44,008 nt of DNA, taken from the NCBI GenBank assembly GCA_903871775.1, contig CAIQIA010000015.1, forward strand, positions 1 to 44,008, read 5' to 3'. Below, piece after piece: positions 35,200 through 43,662 of this stretch. Each line of letters starts with the position of its first letter. Within the stretch, counting starts at the first letter, position 1. Both the position numbers and the translations under genes were made by a program. The notes under the pieces are model-generated. The model made no database searches, was not told the origin of the DNA, and was given only the letters and a program-made list of their open reading frames with translations. The stretch comes from an uncultured cyanobacterium. GTDB taxonomy: Bacteria > Cyanobacteriota > Cyanobacteriia > PCC-6307 > Cyanobiaceae.

Positions 35200-37368
35200 G
35201 TGCAAGGTGAAACACGGTCGATCTCCTTCGATGGGCGGGAGATCAGACTGACCACAGGTCGCTACGCCCCGCAGGCCGGGGGCAGCGTGCTCATCGAATG
35301 CGGCGACACCTCGGTGCTGGTCACCGCCACCCGCGCCAGTGCCCGCGAAGGCATCGACTTCCTCCCGCTCACGTGCGATTACGAAGAGCGCCTCTATGCC
35401 GCCGGCCGCATCCCCGGCAGCTTCATGCGCCGGGAGAGCCGTCCCCCCGAGCGGGCCGTGCTCACCGCCCGCCTGATCGACCGGCCCCTGCGGCCCCTCT
35501 TCCCCGGCTGGCTGCGCGACGACCTGCAGGTGGTCGCCACCTGCCTCTCGCTCGATGAACGGGTGCCGCCCGATGTGCTGGCGGTCACCGGCGCCTCCAT
35601 CGCCACCCTTCTGGCCCGCATCCCCTTCCAGGGCCCGATGGCGGCCGTGCGGGTGGGGCTGCTGGGCGACGACTTCGTGCTCAACCCCAGCTTCCGCGAG
35701 ATCGAACGCTCTGACCTCGACCTGGTGGTGGCCGGCAGCCCCGACGGGGTGGTGATGGTCGAAGCCGGCGCCCGGCAGCTGCCCGAACAGGACATGATCG
35801 AAGCCATCGACTTCGGCTACGAGGCCGTCGGTGAGCTGATCCGCCATCAGCGCGAGCTGCTGGCCCACCTCGGCATCGAGCCGGTGCTGCCCGAAGCCCC
35901 CGCCGAAGACACCACCATCCCCGACCACCTGCGCCAGGCCTGCGGCACCGCCATCGGCGAGGTGCTGGCCCAGTTCAGCCTCAGCAAGGGCGAGCGAGAC
36001 ACGGCCCTCGATGCCATCAAGGCCTCCGTCGCCGAAAGCATCGCTGCCCTCCCGGACGACGACCCGGTGCGGCGGGCGGTGCAGGGCAGCGGCAAGCTGC
36101 TCGGCAACAGCTTCAAGGCGCTCACCAAGCACATGATGCGCGCCCAGATTCTCGATCAGGGCAAGCGGGTCGACGGGCGTGCCCTCGATGAGGTGCGCCC
36201 CATCAGCGCCGCCGCCGGTGTGCTGCCGCGGCGGGTGCACGGTTCGGGCCTCTTCCAGCGGGGGCTGACCCAGGTGCTCTCGACGGCCACCCTCGGCACC
36301 CCCAGCGATGCCCAGGAGATGGACGACCTCAACCCGTCCACCGAGAAGCACTACCTGCACCACTACAACTTCCCGCCCTATTCGGTGGGCGAGACCCGGC
36401 CCATGCGTTCCCCCGGCCGGCGCGAGATCGGCCACGGCGCCCTGGCCGAACGGGCCATCCTGCCGGTGCTGCCCAGCCGCGAAACCTTCCCCTACGTGCT
36501 GCGCGTGGTGTCGGAGGTGCTCAGCTCCAACGGCTCCACCTCGATGGGGTCGGTGTGCGGCAGCACCCTGGCCCTGATGGATGCCGGTGTGCCCCTGGCC
36601 GCCCCCGTCAGCGGCGCCGCCATGGGCCTGATCAAGGAAGGCGATCAGGTGCGCATCCTCACCGACATCCAGGGCATCGAAGACTTTCTTGGTGACATGG
36701 ACTTCAAGGTGGCCGGCACTGCCCAGGGCATCACCGCCCTGCAGATGGACATGAAGATCACCGGCCTGGCGATGCCCACCATCGCCGAAGCCATCCAGCA
36801 GGCCCGGCCGGCGCGGCTGCACATCCTCGAGAAGATGCTTGAGGCCATCAACGAGCCGCGGGACACCCTCTCGCCCCATGCGCCGCGGCTGCTCAGCTTC
36901 CGCATCGATCCCGAGCTGATCGGCACGGTCATCGGTCCCGGCGGCCGCACCATCAAGGGCATCACCGAACGCACCAACACCAAGATCGACATCGACGACA
37001 ACGGCATGGTCACCGTGGCCAGCCACGACGGTGCCGCCGCCGAAGAGGCCCAGCGGATCGTCGAAGGCCTCACCCGCCGGGTGCAGGAAGGGGAAACATT
37101 CCAGGGCTCGGTCACCCGGGTGATTCCCATCGGTGCCTTCGTCGAGATCCTGCCGGGCAAGGAGGGGATGATCCACATCTCCCAACTGTCTGAATCACGG
37201 GTCGAGAAGGTCGAAGACGTGGTCAAGGTCGGCGATGCCGTGACCGTGCGGGTGCGCGAGATCGACAACCGCGGCCGCATCAACCTCACCCTGAGGGGGG
37301 TGCCCCAGGAGAACGGCTCACTGCCGAGCTCACCGGCGCCGGTGGTGCTGCCGATCGAAGAGGTCTGA
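35200..37368 (+). CDS. pnp: Polyribonucleotide nucleotidyltransferase (PNPase)
   Basis: The 722-residue phosphorolytic 3'-5' exoribonuclease starts at GTG 35200. It has two RNase PH domains ([20 protein letters not shown] near the N-terminus; [19 protein letters not shown] at about 350), an intervening helical domain, a KH domain ([20 protein letters not shown]) and a C-terminal S1 domain ([20 protein letters not shown]). It forms a trimeric ring; cyanobacterial PNPase also polyadenylates RNA. It is 28 bp after aat, and the downstream gene converges. Confidence 0.98.
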   Translation: MQGETRSISFDGREIRLTTGRYAPQAGGSVLIECGDTSVLVTATRASAREGIDFLPLTCDYEERLYAAGRIPGSFMRRESRPPERAVLTARLIDRPLRPLFPGWLRDDLQVVATCLSLDERVPPDVLAVTGASIATLLARIPFQGPMAAVRVGLLGDDFVLNPSFREIERSDLDLVVAGSPDGVVMVEAGARQLPEQDMIEAIDFGYEAVGELIRHQRELLAHLGIEPVLPEAPAEDTTIPDHLRQACGTAIGEVLAQFSLSKGERDTALDAIKASVAESIAALPDDDPVRRAVQGSGKLLGNSFKALTKHMMRAQILDQGKRVDGRALDEVRPISAAAGVLPRRVHGSGLFQRGLTQVLSTATLGTPSDAQEMDDLNPSTEKHYLHHYNFPPYSVGETRPMRSPGRREIGHGALAERAILPVLPSRETFPYVLRVVSEVLSSNGSTSMGSVCGSTLALMDAGVPLAAPVSGAAMGLIKEGDQVRILTDIQGIEDFLGDMDFKVAGTAQGITALQMDMKITGLAMPTIAEAIQQARPARLHILEKMLEAINEPRDTLSPHAPRLLSFRIDPELIGTVIGPGGRTIKGITERTNTKIDIDDNGMVTVASHDGAAAEEAQRIVEGLTRRVQEGETFQGSVTRVIPIGAFVEILPGKEGMIHISQLSESRVEKVEDVVKVGDAVTVRVREIDNRGRINLTLRGVPQENGSLPSSPAPVVLPIEEV

Positions 37369-37378
37369 GGCCCGGGCC

Positions 37379-38317
37379 TCAGACGGCGAAGTCCGGGTCG
37401 ATGGCGGCGAGGGCCGCCAGGGCCCGGGCACAGAGTTCGGCCTGGGCGGGGCCGTGGCTGGCGATCAGGCAGCCCGCCTGCAGCCCATGGCCCTGGTCGT
37501 AGGCCAGCGGAGCACCGTCGGCATGGCAGAAGGCCCCGCCGGCGGCCCGCAGCACCGCCTCCGGCGCTGCCATGTCCCAGTCCTTGGGGGCGCTGCGACC
37601 CGAGAGCGACACATACACGTCGGTCTCGCCCCGCAGGATGGTGGCCACCTTGCCGCCGACGCTGCCCCGGACGCGGCTGCCCCCCAGCCCCAGGGCCCGC
37701 ACCAGCTGTTCGAGGCGGTCATCGCGATGGTTGCGGCTGGCCACCAGCAGCAGTTCGGCGGGCTGGCGACGGTCGCTGAGGGTCGGGGCAAAACGGTCGC
37801 CGGCGCGGGTTTCGCGCCAGGCCTCACCTGGGCCATCGGCCGATGCCAGCAGGCCGAACCACAGCTCCTCGGGTTCGGGCAACAGCACCACCCCCAGCAC
37901 CGGCCGGCCGGCCTGCAGCAGGGCCAGATGCACGGCGTATTCACCGGTGCCCTGCAGGAAATCCTTGGTGCCATCGAGGGGATCGAGCACCCACAGCCAT
38001 TCGGCCCCCAGGGGCTCGGCGGCGGCCAGCTGGTCGGCGGCGGTCTCTTCGCTCAGCAGGGTCCAGGGGGCCTCCGGGAAGGCAGCGGCGAGGCCATCGA
38101 GCAGCTGACGGTTCACCGCCAGATCCGCCGCCGTGACCGGGCCGCTGCCCCCATCCTCGACGCTCAGGGCCGGCGGATGGCCGAAGGGCGGCGTCTCACC
38201 GCGGCCGTAGGCCCGCAGGATGTCGGTCGATTCCCAGGCCAGCCGCCGCAGCACCGTCAGCAGGGCTTCGATGCCGATGCCGTCTGGCAGGGGAGGGGCG
38301 ACGGAGACGGTCATCAT
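37379..38317 (-). CDS. cysQ: 3'(2'),5'-bisphosphate nucleotidase (CysQ)
   Basis: The 312-residue Li-sensitive inositol monophosphatase-family enzyme removes PAP, the by-product of sulfate assimilation. Metal-site motifs are present: GPVTAADLAVNRQL, LLSEE, WVLDPLDGTKDFLQGTGEYA and the C-terminal PKDWDMAAPEAVLRAAGG. ATG 38317 or ATG 38314 may start; both overlap the start codon of the divergent rsmI gene. It converges with pnp, with 10 bp between the stops. Confidence 0.93.
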   Translation of the reverse strand: MMTVSVAPPLPDGIGIEALLTVLRRLAWESTDILRAYGRGETPPFGHPPALSVEDGGSGPVTAADLAVNRQLLDGLAAAFPEAPWTLLSEETAADQLAAAEPLGAEWLWVLDPLDGTKDFLQGTGEYAVHLALLQAGRPVLGVVLLPEPEELWFGLLASADGPGEAWRETRAGDRFAPTLSDRRQPAELLLVASRNHRDDRLEQLVRALGLGGSRVRGSVGGKVATILRGETDVYVSLSGRSAPKDWDMAAPEAVLRAAGGAFCHADGAPLAYDQGHGLQAGCLIASHGPAQAELCARALAALAAIDPDFAV

Positions 38318-39245
38318 GGATAGGCGAGCCAGCGGCATTGTGACCCACGAACCCGAGGGGGGCGTGCTCTATCTGGTGGGAACCCCCATCGGCCATCGGG
38401 GCGACCTCTCCCCCCGGGCCCGGCAGGTGCTGGCCGGTGTCGCCTGCATCGGCTGTGAAGACACCCGCCACAGCGGGCCGCTGCTGCAGGCCTTCGGCAT
38501 CCGCACGCCGTTGCTGAGCTTCCACCAGCACAACAGCCGCGAGCGATTGCCGGGGCTGCTGCAGCGGCTGGCGGCCGGCGAGGCCCTGGCCCTGATCAGC
38601 GACGCCGGTCTGCCTGGCATCAGCGATCCCGGGGAAGATCTGGTGGCGGCCGTGCGGGCCGCCGGCGGGCGGGTGGTCTGTGTGCCTGGCCCCTGCGCCG
38701 CCCTCACGGCCCTGGTGTGCAGCGGGCTGCCCTGCGAGCGGTTCTGCTTCGAGGGGTTCCTGCCCAGCCGCGGCCGTGAGCGGCGCGAGCGGTTGCAGAT
38801 CCTGGCGCAGGAGCCGCGCACGTCGGTGCTCTACGAGGCGCCGCACCGGTTGCGGCAGCTGCTGAACGAACTGCACGACGCCTGCGGGCCCGACCGGCCC
38901 CTGCAGGTGGCACGCGAACTGACCAAACGCCACGAGCAGCTGGTGGGGCCCGACGTGGCCACGGCCCTGGCCCACTTCAACGACCACAACCCGCAGGGGG
39001 AGTTCACGCTGGTGCTGGGTGGTGCCCCACCCCCGGCGCCGGTCGCCTGGGACGGGGCGGCCCTGCGGACGCAGCTGCAGGAGCTGCTCGACGCGGGCAG
39101 CCCACCGGCCGACGCCTGCCGCCTGCTCGCCCGCCGCACCGGCCAGCCCCGTCGGGCCCTCTACGCCCTGCTGCATGCCGACACCGAGAACAGCGACACC
39201 GATCCGCCGGACGGCACACTGGAGCCATCGCCACCCGGAGCCTGA
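38316..39245 (+). CDS. rsmI: 16S rRNA (cytidine-1402 2'-O)-methyltransferase RsmI
   Basis: RsmI makes the ribose methyl of m4Cm1402 in the ribosomal P site. The product (309 residues from ATG 38316) has the tetrapyrrole-methylase-like fold with LYLVGTPIGHRGDLSPRARQVL, GCEDTRHSGPLL, LISDAGLPGISDPGEDLV and VPGPCAALTALVCSGLP. A GTG start at 38340 is possible, but a GGAG 9 nt upstream supports 38316. The next gene overlaps its stop by one base (TGATG). Confidence 0.95.
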   Translation: MDRRASGIVTHEPEGGVLYLVGTPIGHRGDLSPRARQVLAGVACIGCEDTRHSGPLLQAFGIRTPLLSFHQHNSRERLPGLLQRLAAGEALALISDAGLPGISDPGEDLVAAVRAAGGRVVCVPGPCAALTALVCSGLPCERFCFEGFLPSRGRERRERLQILAQEPRTSVLYEAPHRLRQLLNELHDACGPDRPLQVARELTKRHEQLVGPDVATALAHFNDHNPQGEFTLVLGGAPPPAPVAWDGAALRTQLQELLDAGSPPADACRLLARRTGQPRRALYALLHADTENSDTDPPDGTLEPSPPGA

Positions 39246-39490
39246 TGCTGCTGCGTCTGCGCCTGCTCACCGGCACCCTGCTGGGCACCAGCCTGCTGCT
39301 GCTGGTGCTGTGCCTGGGCAGCCAGAACCTGGACCGGCGATCGAGCCTGAACCTGGGCCTGGGCCGTACGGTGCCGCTGCCCCAGGGGTTCGTGGTGGGA
39401 CTGGCTGTGATCGGCGGCTGGCTCAGCGGTGGCCTCGGCGTGGCCTTGCTGGCCCCGGCGTCAGACCGTCAGCCCCCCGGCAGGGCGTAA
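39245..39490 (+). CDS. LapA-like (DUF1049) small membrane protein
   Basis: The 81-residue protein has an N-terminal helix (residues about 8-26), a beta-like linker (NLDRRSSLNLGLGRTVPL) and a second helix ending in small residues (GFVVGLAVIGGWLSGGLGVALL). That is the layout of LapA/DUF1049 proteins. It starts inside the rsmI stop (ATGA-type overlap). Its 3' end overlaps the convergent HTH gene by 22 bp. Confidence 0.65.
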   Translation: MLLRLRLLTGTLLGTSLLLLVLCLGSQNLDRRSSLNLGLGRTVPLPQGFVVGLAVIGGWLSGGLGVALLAPASDRQPPGRA

Positions 39491-40218
39491 AGCACCCCTT
39501 CGAGCACCACCCGGGTGATGCCCTGGGCGCGGATGTAGGGGGCCGTGCGCTCGAGCAGCGACGGGTCGGGCACCTTGATCACCCGCTGGCTGCGGCCCGC
39601 CTGCCGCTTGGCATTGCGGGGGTTGGCGAACATCACCATGGCCTGGTGCGGCTCCTCCTCGGGGGCGAGGGGTGAGAGTTCGCTGAGGTCGGTCAGCCGG
39701 GTGCCGCGCAGTTCCACCTCCTTGTCGACCAGCAGATACAGGCTGCCCGGCAACTGGGCCAGGGGCAGGGGCCGGCTCACGGTGCGCTCGCCCGTGGCCA
39801 GGGGCTGGGGCAGCAACGGCAGCACGACCTCGGGGCCGCCATCCTCCAGGTCAGCCCGCAGGTCGGCCTCCAGGTCGTCGTCGGCCTCCCCCTCTTCGTC
39901 GTCTTCGTCGCCGTCGTCTTCGTCGTCGACGTCCCCGTCGTCAGCGGCCTCGTCAACGCTGAGCTCAGCGTCCGCCGGGTCGTCCCCATCCGCCGGCTCC
40001 GGCATCGGGGCGGGCGCCGCCTCCACCACCGGCACGGAACGGCCCCGTTGCTGCTTGAGCCGCTCGAAGGCCGCATCCCCAAGCACCGCCCGCACCGTGC
40101 GGGTGACGGTGTTGGGGCTGCAGCCGTAGGCGTCGGCGAGGGATGCGCTGCTCTCGCCGGCGCTGTAGCGCTCAGCCATCTCCCGCTTGCGGCGCTCGTC
40201 TAGGCGGGCGGTGGCCAT
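39469..40218 (-). CDS. HTH-domain protein with a long acidic linker
   Basis: The 249-residue protein starts at ATG 40218 (MATARLDERRKREM). Residues 1-55 form a helix-turn-helix region (AERYSAGESSASLADAYGCSPNTVTRTVRAVLG), like the Hin/resolvase HTH_7 or transposase-type domain. Residues about 75-125 are an Asp/Glu stretch (DDGDVDDEDDGDEDDEEGE), then a beta-rich C-terminal domain follows (PGSLYLLVDKEVELRGTRL, then YIRAQGITRVVLEGVLYALPGG). It may be a DNA-binding regulator conserved in picocyanobacteria; the target is unknown. The frame extends upstream to 40494 without good coding character. Confidence 0.75.
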   Translation of the reverse strand: MATARLDERRKREMAERYSAGESSASLADAYGCSPNTVTRTVRAVLGDAAFERLKQQRGRSVPVVEAAPAPMPEPADGDDPADAELSVDEAADDGDVDDEDDGDEDDEEGEADDDLEADLRADLEDGGPEVVLPLLPQPLATGERTVSRPLPLAQLPGSLYLLVDKEVELRGTRLTDLSELSPLAPEEEPHQAMVMFANPRNAKRQAGRSQRVIKVPDPSLLERTAPYIRAQGITRVVLEGVLYALPGG

Positions 40219-40321
40219 GGGCAGGTCCTCGCACCCCAACAATCTACGGTTTGCCGTCGGTCGCCGTGGCTGGTGGGCCGCTGTCAGCGGCGATACAACC
40301 GGTGCGCCCAGCCCCTCCGCC

Positions 40322-40957
40322 ATGCCGCTGCCGACGTTGCCGCCCCCGCCGCTGCCCGACCGCACCCCCGTGGCCGACCTGGGCACCACCGCCAGCCTGC
40401 CCGCCGACATCGAGGGTCGGCTGCGTCTTCTGCCCAGCCCCCCACCGCGGCTGCCCTCTCCATGGTTCAAGGTCGCCGCCGGCAGCGCCGACACCCCGGC
40501 CCTGCTGAACTACCCCCTCGATCTGCCGCCCTACGAGGTGAGCCGCTTCGGCTGGCGCTGGTCAGACAGCCGCCAGGCCTGGCGCATGCACGCCGGCCTG
40601 GACCTCAGCGCCGATGAAGGGGACCCGGTGCGTCCCCTGCGCAGCGGTCGGGTGGCGCTGGTCGACTGGATCAGCGGCTATGGCCTCACGGTGGTGGTCG
40701 ACCACGGCGATGGCCACGAAAGCCTCTACGGCCACCTGTCGGCGGTGGATGTGCGTCCCGGCGAGACCGTCGGCCCCCAGGATCTGCTCGGCCGGGTGGG
40801 GCAGACCGGATCCGCCAGCGGCCCGCACCTGCACGTGGAGTGGCGCCTGCGCGACAGCGGCCGGGTCTGGGCCCTCGATCCGGCCCCCCTGCTGCCACCA
40901 TCCCTGGCAGGATTGGAGCGCCGCCCGGCCCCGGCCGGCACGGCCCTGCTCCCTTAG
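40322..40957 (+). CDS. M23-family (LytM) peptidase
   Basis: The 211-residue product contains an M23 zinc metallopeptidase domain with MHAGLDLSADEGDPVRPL (first zinc ligands His and Asp), HGDGHESLYGHLSAVDV, and GPHLHVEWRL (catalytic HxH). This cuts peptidoglycan crosslinks or activates amidases. From ATG 40322 there is a Pro-rich N-terminus and no clear signal peptide, so export is unexplained; the true start may be upstream. The last 10 bases of the gene, including the stop, are also the first bases of tRNA-Arg. Confidence 0.85.
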   Translation: MPLPTLPPPPLPDRTPVADLGTTASLPADIEGRLRLLPSPPPRLPSPWFKVAAGSADTPALLNYPLDLPPYEVSRFGWRWSDSRQAWRMHAGLDLSADEGDPVRPLRSGRVALVDWISGYGLTVVVDHGDGHESLYGHLSAVDVRPGETVGPQDLLGRVGQTGSASGPHLHVEWRLRDSGRVWALDPAPLLPPSLAGLERRPAPAGTALLP

Positions 40958-41021
40958 CTCAGCTGGATAGAGCAGCTGCCTTCTAAGCAGCCGGTCGATG
41001 GTTCGAATCCATCAGGGGGCG
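40948..41021 (+). tRNA. tRNA-Arg (anticodon TCT)
   Basis: The acceptor stem GCTCCCT/AGGGGGC has one G-T pair. The D-arm is GCTC-AGCTGGATA-GAGC. The anticodon stem GCTGC/GCAGC holds loop CTTCTAA, giving anticodon TCT for AGA codons. The T-arm is GATGG-TTCGAAT-CCATC, with discriminator G at 41021 and no encoded CCA. The 3' half (about 41001-41021) is the probable attachment core for the element beyond, because an integrase gene starts 127 bp after the tRNA. The 5' end overlaps the M23 peptidase stop. Confidence 0.97.
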
Positions 41022-41116
41022 TTTCAATCAGGGCCTGAGCTTTCAGCCAAAAAGCCTTGCTGCAACAGGCTTTAGGGCTGACAGCCTCTGCCGGTCTCTG
41101 CTCGCCCGTGCCAAGC

Positions 41117-41149
41117 TGTGAGAAGGACCTTCTCACATACCTTCTCACA
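41117..41149. repeat. Palindrome plus third direct copy before the integrase
   Basis: TGTGAGAAGG (41117-41126) and CCTTCTCACA (41128-41137) are perfect inverted arms around a single A. CCTTCTCACA recurs at 41140-41149, a 12-bp step, reaching the integrase start. Likely roles are integrase arm sites or an operator where integrase or the HTH protein autoregulates. The interval 41022-41116 also has a small hairpin-like stretch (AAAGCCTTGCTGC, then CAGGCTTTA). Confidence 0.7.
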
Positions 41150-42444
41150 TGCCAGCGGTCCCGGAATGGGATGTTCTGCTCCGCGGCGGTGTCCTACGGG
41201 CACTCAGCCAAAGGGGGTGTCGGAGCGGCTGGACGGTCTCGAATTTCAGGGGACGGGCACGCCTCCACATCACGGCCCGTGCCGCTGGTGGCCATCGCAG
41301 ACAGCTCCTGCTGCCCTACCCGTGGGAGTCGGACCAGCTGGAAGCCATCCGTGATGGCGTCGTGAAGCTCTACGGGGACTTCCAGGAAGGCATCCCACTG
41401 GAGCAAGCCGTTGCCGAGCTCGGTGCGGCCATGGCTGAGGCGCAGGCCAGACGCGAGACGCCCAGCCCGACCAGCGGCACCTCAGCTCCGCACACCAGTG
41501 CCCCGATCTCCACAGCAGCAGGCCGCCCGGTCCCAGTTGATTGGCCTGGATTGATCCGTCGCTACCAGCAGCACAAACTGCGCAGCGGCGAAATCAAAGA
41601 ATCGACCTGGGAGCGGCTGTACAAGCCGCGGATGGCGCTGCTCCTGAAAACAGCGAAAGGACCTCCAGCTGTGCGGGACGCCAAGCACTTGCTGGAAGCC
41701 CAGGCTGATCTCTGGCGGCAACGCCCTGGCTGCCGCACCCGACGGCTTCAGATTCAGTACACGGCAGCGCTGTTGCGCTGGGGTGTGAGCGAAGGCCTCC
41801 TGCCAGCGCACTGGGCTCCGCCACCGGATCTGACGAGCACCATCGGCCGATCAAGGGAGAGCAAGACCATCACCACACCGATCGGGGTGGAGGACATCCT
41901 GGCGATGGTGCAGGCCATCCCCGATCCCCGTTGGCGTCTCGCCTTTCAGCTGATCAATGCCTTTGGCCTGCGCCCTGAGGAACTGCAACATCTGCAGCTT
42001 CGCCAGGGGCGGCTCTGGTGCACCTACGAAAAGGTGGCCTCGCGTGGCAAAACCAAGCCCAGGCCCCTTCGGCTGCTGCCGTGCGATTCATGGGCAGCGG
42101 CCTGGAACCTGGTCGAGCCCTTTGATCCGGCCCTGCTACCACCGATGCGGGCTGGTTTCGGCTCCGATTCATTCAGCCGCTATCTGCTGCGGCGCGAGCA
42201 CTGGCAGAACCTGCGGCGTCAGTACGACGCCCAGGGCGAAAAGCTGGTCCTTTACTCCTGCCGGCACGGCTACGCCCACCGTGCCCACGTGATCTGCGAC
42301 CTGCCGCCCAAGGTGGTGGCGGCGGCCATGGGCCACAGCGTGCAGACCCACCTAGCGGCCTACAGCCGCTGGTGCGGGGATGACGTGGTGGACGACGCCT
42401 TCGCCAAGGCAGAGCGGCGACTCTCCGAAACAGCTGAAACCTGA
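41149..42444 (+). CDS. Tyrosine recombinase (integrase)
   Basis: The 431-residue site-specific recombinase has an N-terminal arm-binding-like region (NFRGRARLHITARAAGG), a linker rich in Ser/Thr/Pro, a core-binding helical domain (residues about 130-225), and a catalytic domain with Arg275 (FGLRPEELQHL), a basic stretch SRGKTKPRPLRLLP, Arg372-His373 (YSCRHGYAHR), His396 (MGHSVQTHL) and nucleophile Tyr405. Box II has Tyr where many integrases have the first His. The start ATG overlaps the last direct repeat. Its position 127 bp after tRNA-Arg indicates integration into that tRNA. Confidence 0.9.
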   Translation: MPAVPEWDVLLRGGVLRALSQRGCRSGWTVSNFRGRARLHITARAAGGHRRQLLLPYPWESDQLEAIRDGVVKLYGDFQEGIPLEQAVAELGAAMAEAQARRETPSPTSGTSAPHTSAPISTAAGRPVPVDWPGLIRRYQQHKLRSGEIKESTWERLYKPRMALLLKTAKGPPAVRDAKHLLEAQADLWRQRPGCRTRRLQIQYTAALLRWGVSEGLLPAHWAPPPDLTSTIGRSRESKTITTPIGVEDILAMVQAIPDPRWRLAFQLINAFGLRPEELQHLQLRQGRLWCTYEKVASRGKTKPRPLRLLPCDSWAAAWNLVEPFDPALLPPMRAGFGSDSFSRYLLRREHWQNLRRQYDAQGEKLVLYSCRHGYAHRAHVICDLPPKVVAAAMGHSVQTHLAAYSRWCGDDVVDDAFAKAERRLSETAET

Positions 42445-42455
42445 ATGATCAGGAG

Positions 42456-43364
42456 TTACTGCCGGCCAGATGGCTTGATGTAGCCGGTGTCGATCAGGAA
42501 GGCGCGAAGAGCTTCTGGGAAGGAGCTGTAGACGATCTCACGTCCCTGGCACTTGCCATTGCTATCAAGTTCTCCCTTGCACTCCGTCAGGCCCCAATCA
42601 GAAGATGCTTCATAACGCTGGGTCATCCGGTCCCAGCCGTCATACAACTCACCCACAAGGGCTTTGTTGGCAACGTACCCGGCCAGAAACCCATTTGGAG
42701 ACTGAGGATCCTTCTGTTGGAACCACTCGGCCATGCGCTGCAGGTTGCGTCGATGGATTGGTTTAAATTCGGGGCGATGGGACACATCCACAAACTCATC
42801 GCCTTGCAGCTCCCAGATACGGGCAGGTGCTGAGCTGCAGGCATAGCAGGCAAAGCGATAGAGGAACCGATTGTCGACGTCGACGATCAAAAACCGGCCA
42901 TTCCTCAACGGATCCTCTGCAGGTGAATCGCCCCCGTCGAAGGGCCCGAGTGCCACCTCCTGCCAGGTCTGCCCGCTGCGATCGCTGGTAAGAACCTGGA
43001 TCTGATTGCAGCAGTGCGCACCTCCGGTGAAGGACGAGAGCAACACTTCGGGGTAGGGATTCGACGGATCCATTTCCGCGATCTGAACCAGCGCAGCTGG
43101 ACTACCGCCCCCCTTCTCAGCGCCGATGAGGCGACCGACCTCGCTGCCATTCACACGAACGACCGCAACTGGCTGGAGCACGTTCACGCCGGATTCGTTG
43201 ATCCGCCGCTGCTGCTCAGCACTGACTTCAACAACCCCGCTCCGCAACGCACCGCTCATGCGGCTGTTCTCGTAATCCATCTTCAGGATCTGGGCGACGG
43301 CCGGACTGCCGCAGATAGCACCCACTCCGATCAGGCAGGCAATGACACGAGCTCGCAGAGACAC
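42456..43364 (-). CDS. Secreted protein of unknown function with a GGAHCC motif
   Basis: The 302-residue product has a signal peptide (MSLRARVIACLIGVGAICG, cleavage near AVA-QILK). It then has a domain with SSFTGGAHCCNQIQVL, VDVDNRFLYRFACYACSSAP and WELQGDEFVDVSHRPEF, and a helical C-terminal part (RNLQRMAEWFQQ, ELYDGWDRMTQRYEASSDWG) with a final Cys pair. The Asp/Gly turns and paired Cys suggest a beta-propeller-like exported fold. No family is recognised. It is carried as cargo in the element and points toward the integrase, with 11 bp between stops. Confidence 0.7.
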   Translation of the reverse strand: MSLRARVIACLIGVGAICGSPAVAQILKMDYENSRMSGALRSGVVEVSAEQQRRINESGVNVLQPVAVVRVNGSEVGRLIGAEKGGGSPAALVQIAEMDPSNPYPEVLLSSFTGGAHCCNQIQVLTSDRSGQTWQEVALGPFDGGDSPAEDPLRNGRFLIVDVDNRFLYRFACYACSSAPARIWELQGDEFVDVSHRPEFKPIHRRNLQRMAEWFQQKDPQSPNGFLAGYVANKALVGELYDGWDRMTQRYEASSDWGLTECKGELDSNGKCQGREIVYSSFPEALRAFLIDTGYIKPSGRQ

Positions 43365-43425
43365 TGGGCAATCAGCAGGCCGCTCCCCTCAACCGTAGGG
43401 AAAGTGGCTCGGGCTGCAAACCGAC

Positions 43426-43662
43426 TCATTGCGTCAGATGCCTGCGGCTCCAGCCAGTGATGGTGGCCTCCACGTTCTCGATGTGCCACTGCAGGGGGCC
43501 CCGGCCCTGGGTGCAGCCCCAGCGGCGGTAGTGCTTGCCCGGGGTGAGCACCCCCCGCAGCCGCAGCTGGCGGAGGGTTTCGCGGCTCATGCCCAGGGCA
43601 GCGCACGCTTCTGCTGTCGTCACCCAAGCCCGCTGGCGGGTTGGCGTTGTGGCGGTGTCCAT
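43426..43662 (-). CDS. Excisionase-like/MerR-type HTH protein
   Basis: The 78-residue protein has a winged helix-turn-helix: RAWVTTAEACAALGMSRETL then RQLRLRGVLTPGKHYRRWG, ending ENVEATITGW. This is the layout of phage excisionases and small MerR-like DNA-binding proteins (helix 2 AEACAALGMS). It may control or direct excision together with the integrase. ATG 43662 overlaps the stop of the upstream gene (TGATG), so the two are translationally coupled. Confidence 0.75.
   Translation of the reverse strand: MDTATTPTRQRAWVTTAEACAALGMSRETLRQLRLRGVLTPGKHYRRWGCTQGRGPLQWHIENVEATITGWSRRHLTQ

Noticed and set aside
35182-37185. Minus-strand open frame of 667 codons opposite pnp
   Set aside because: Antisense shadow of PNPase, with no recognisable domain and biased composition.
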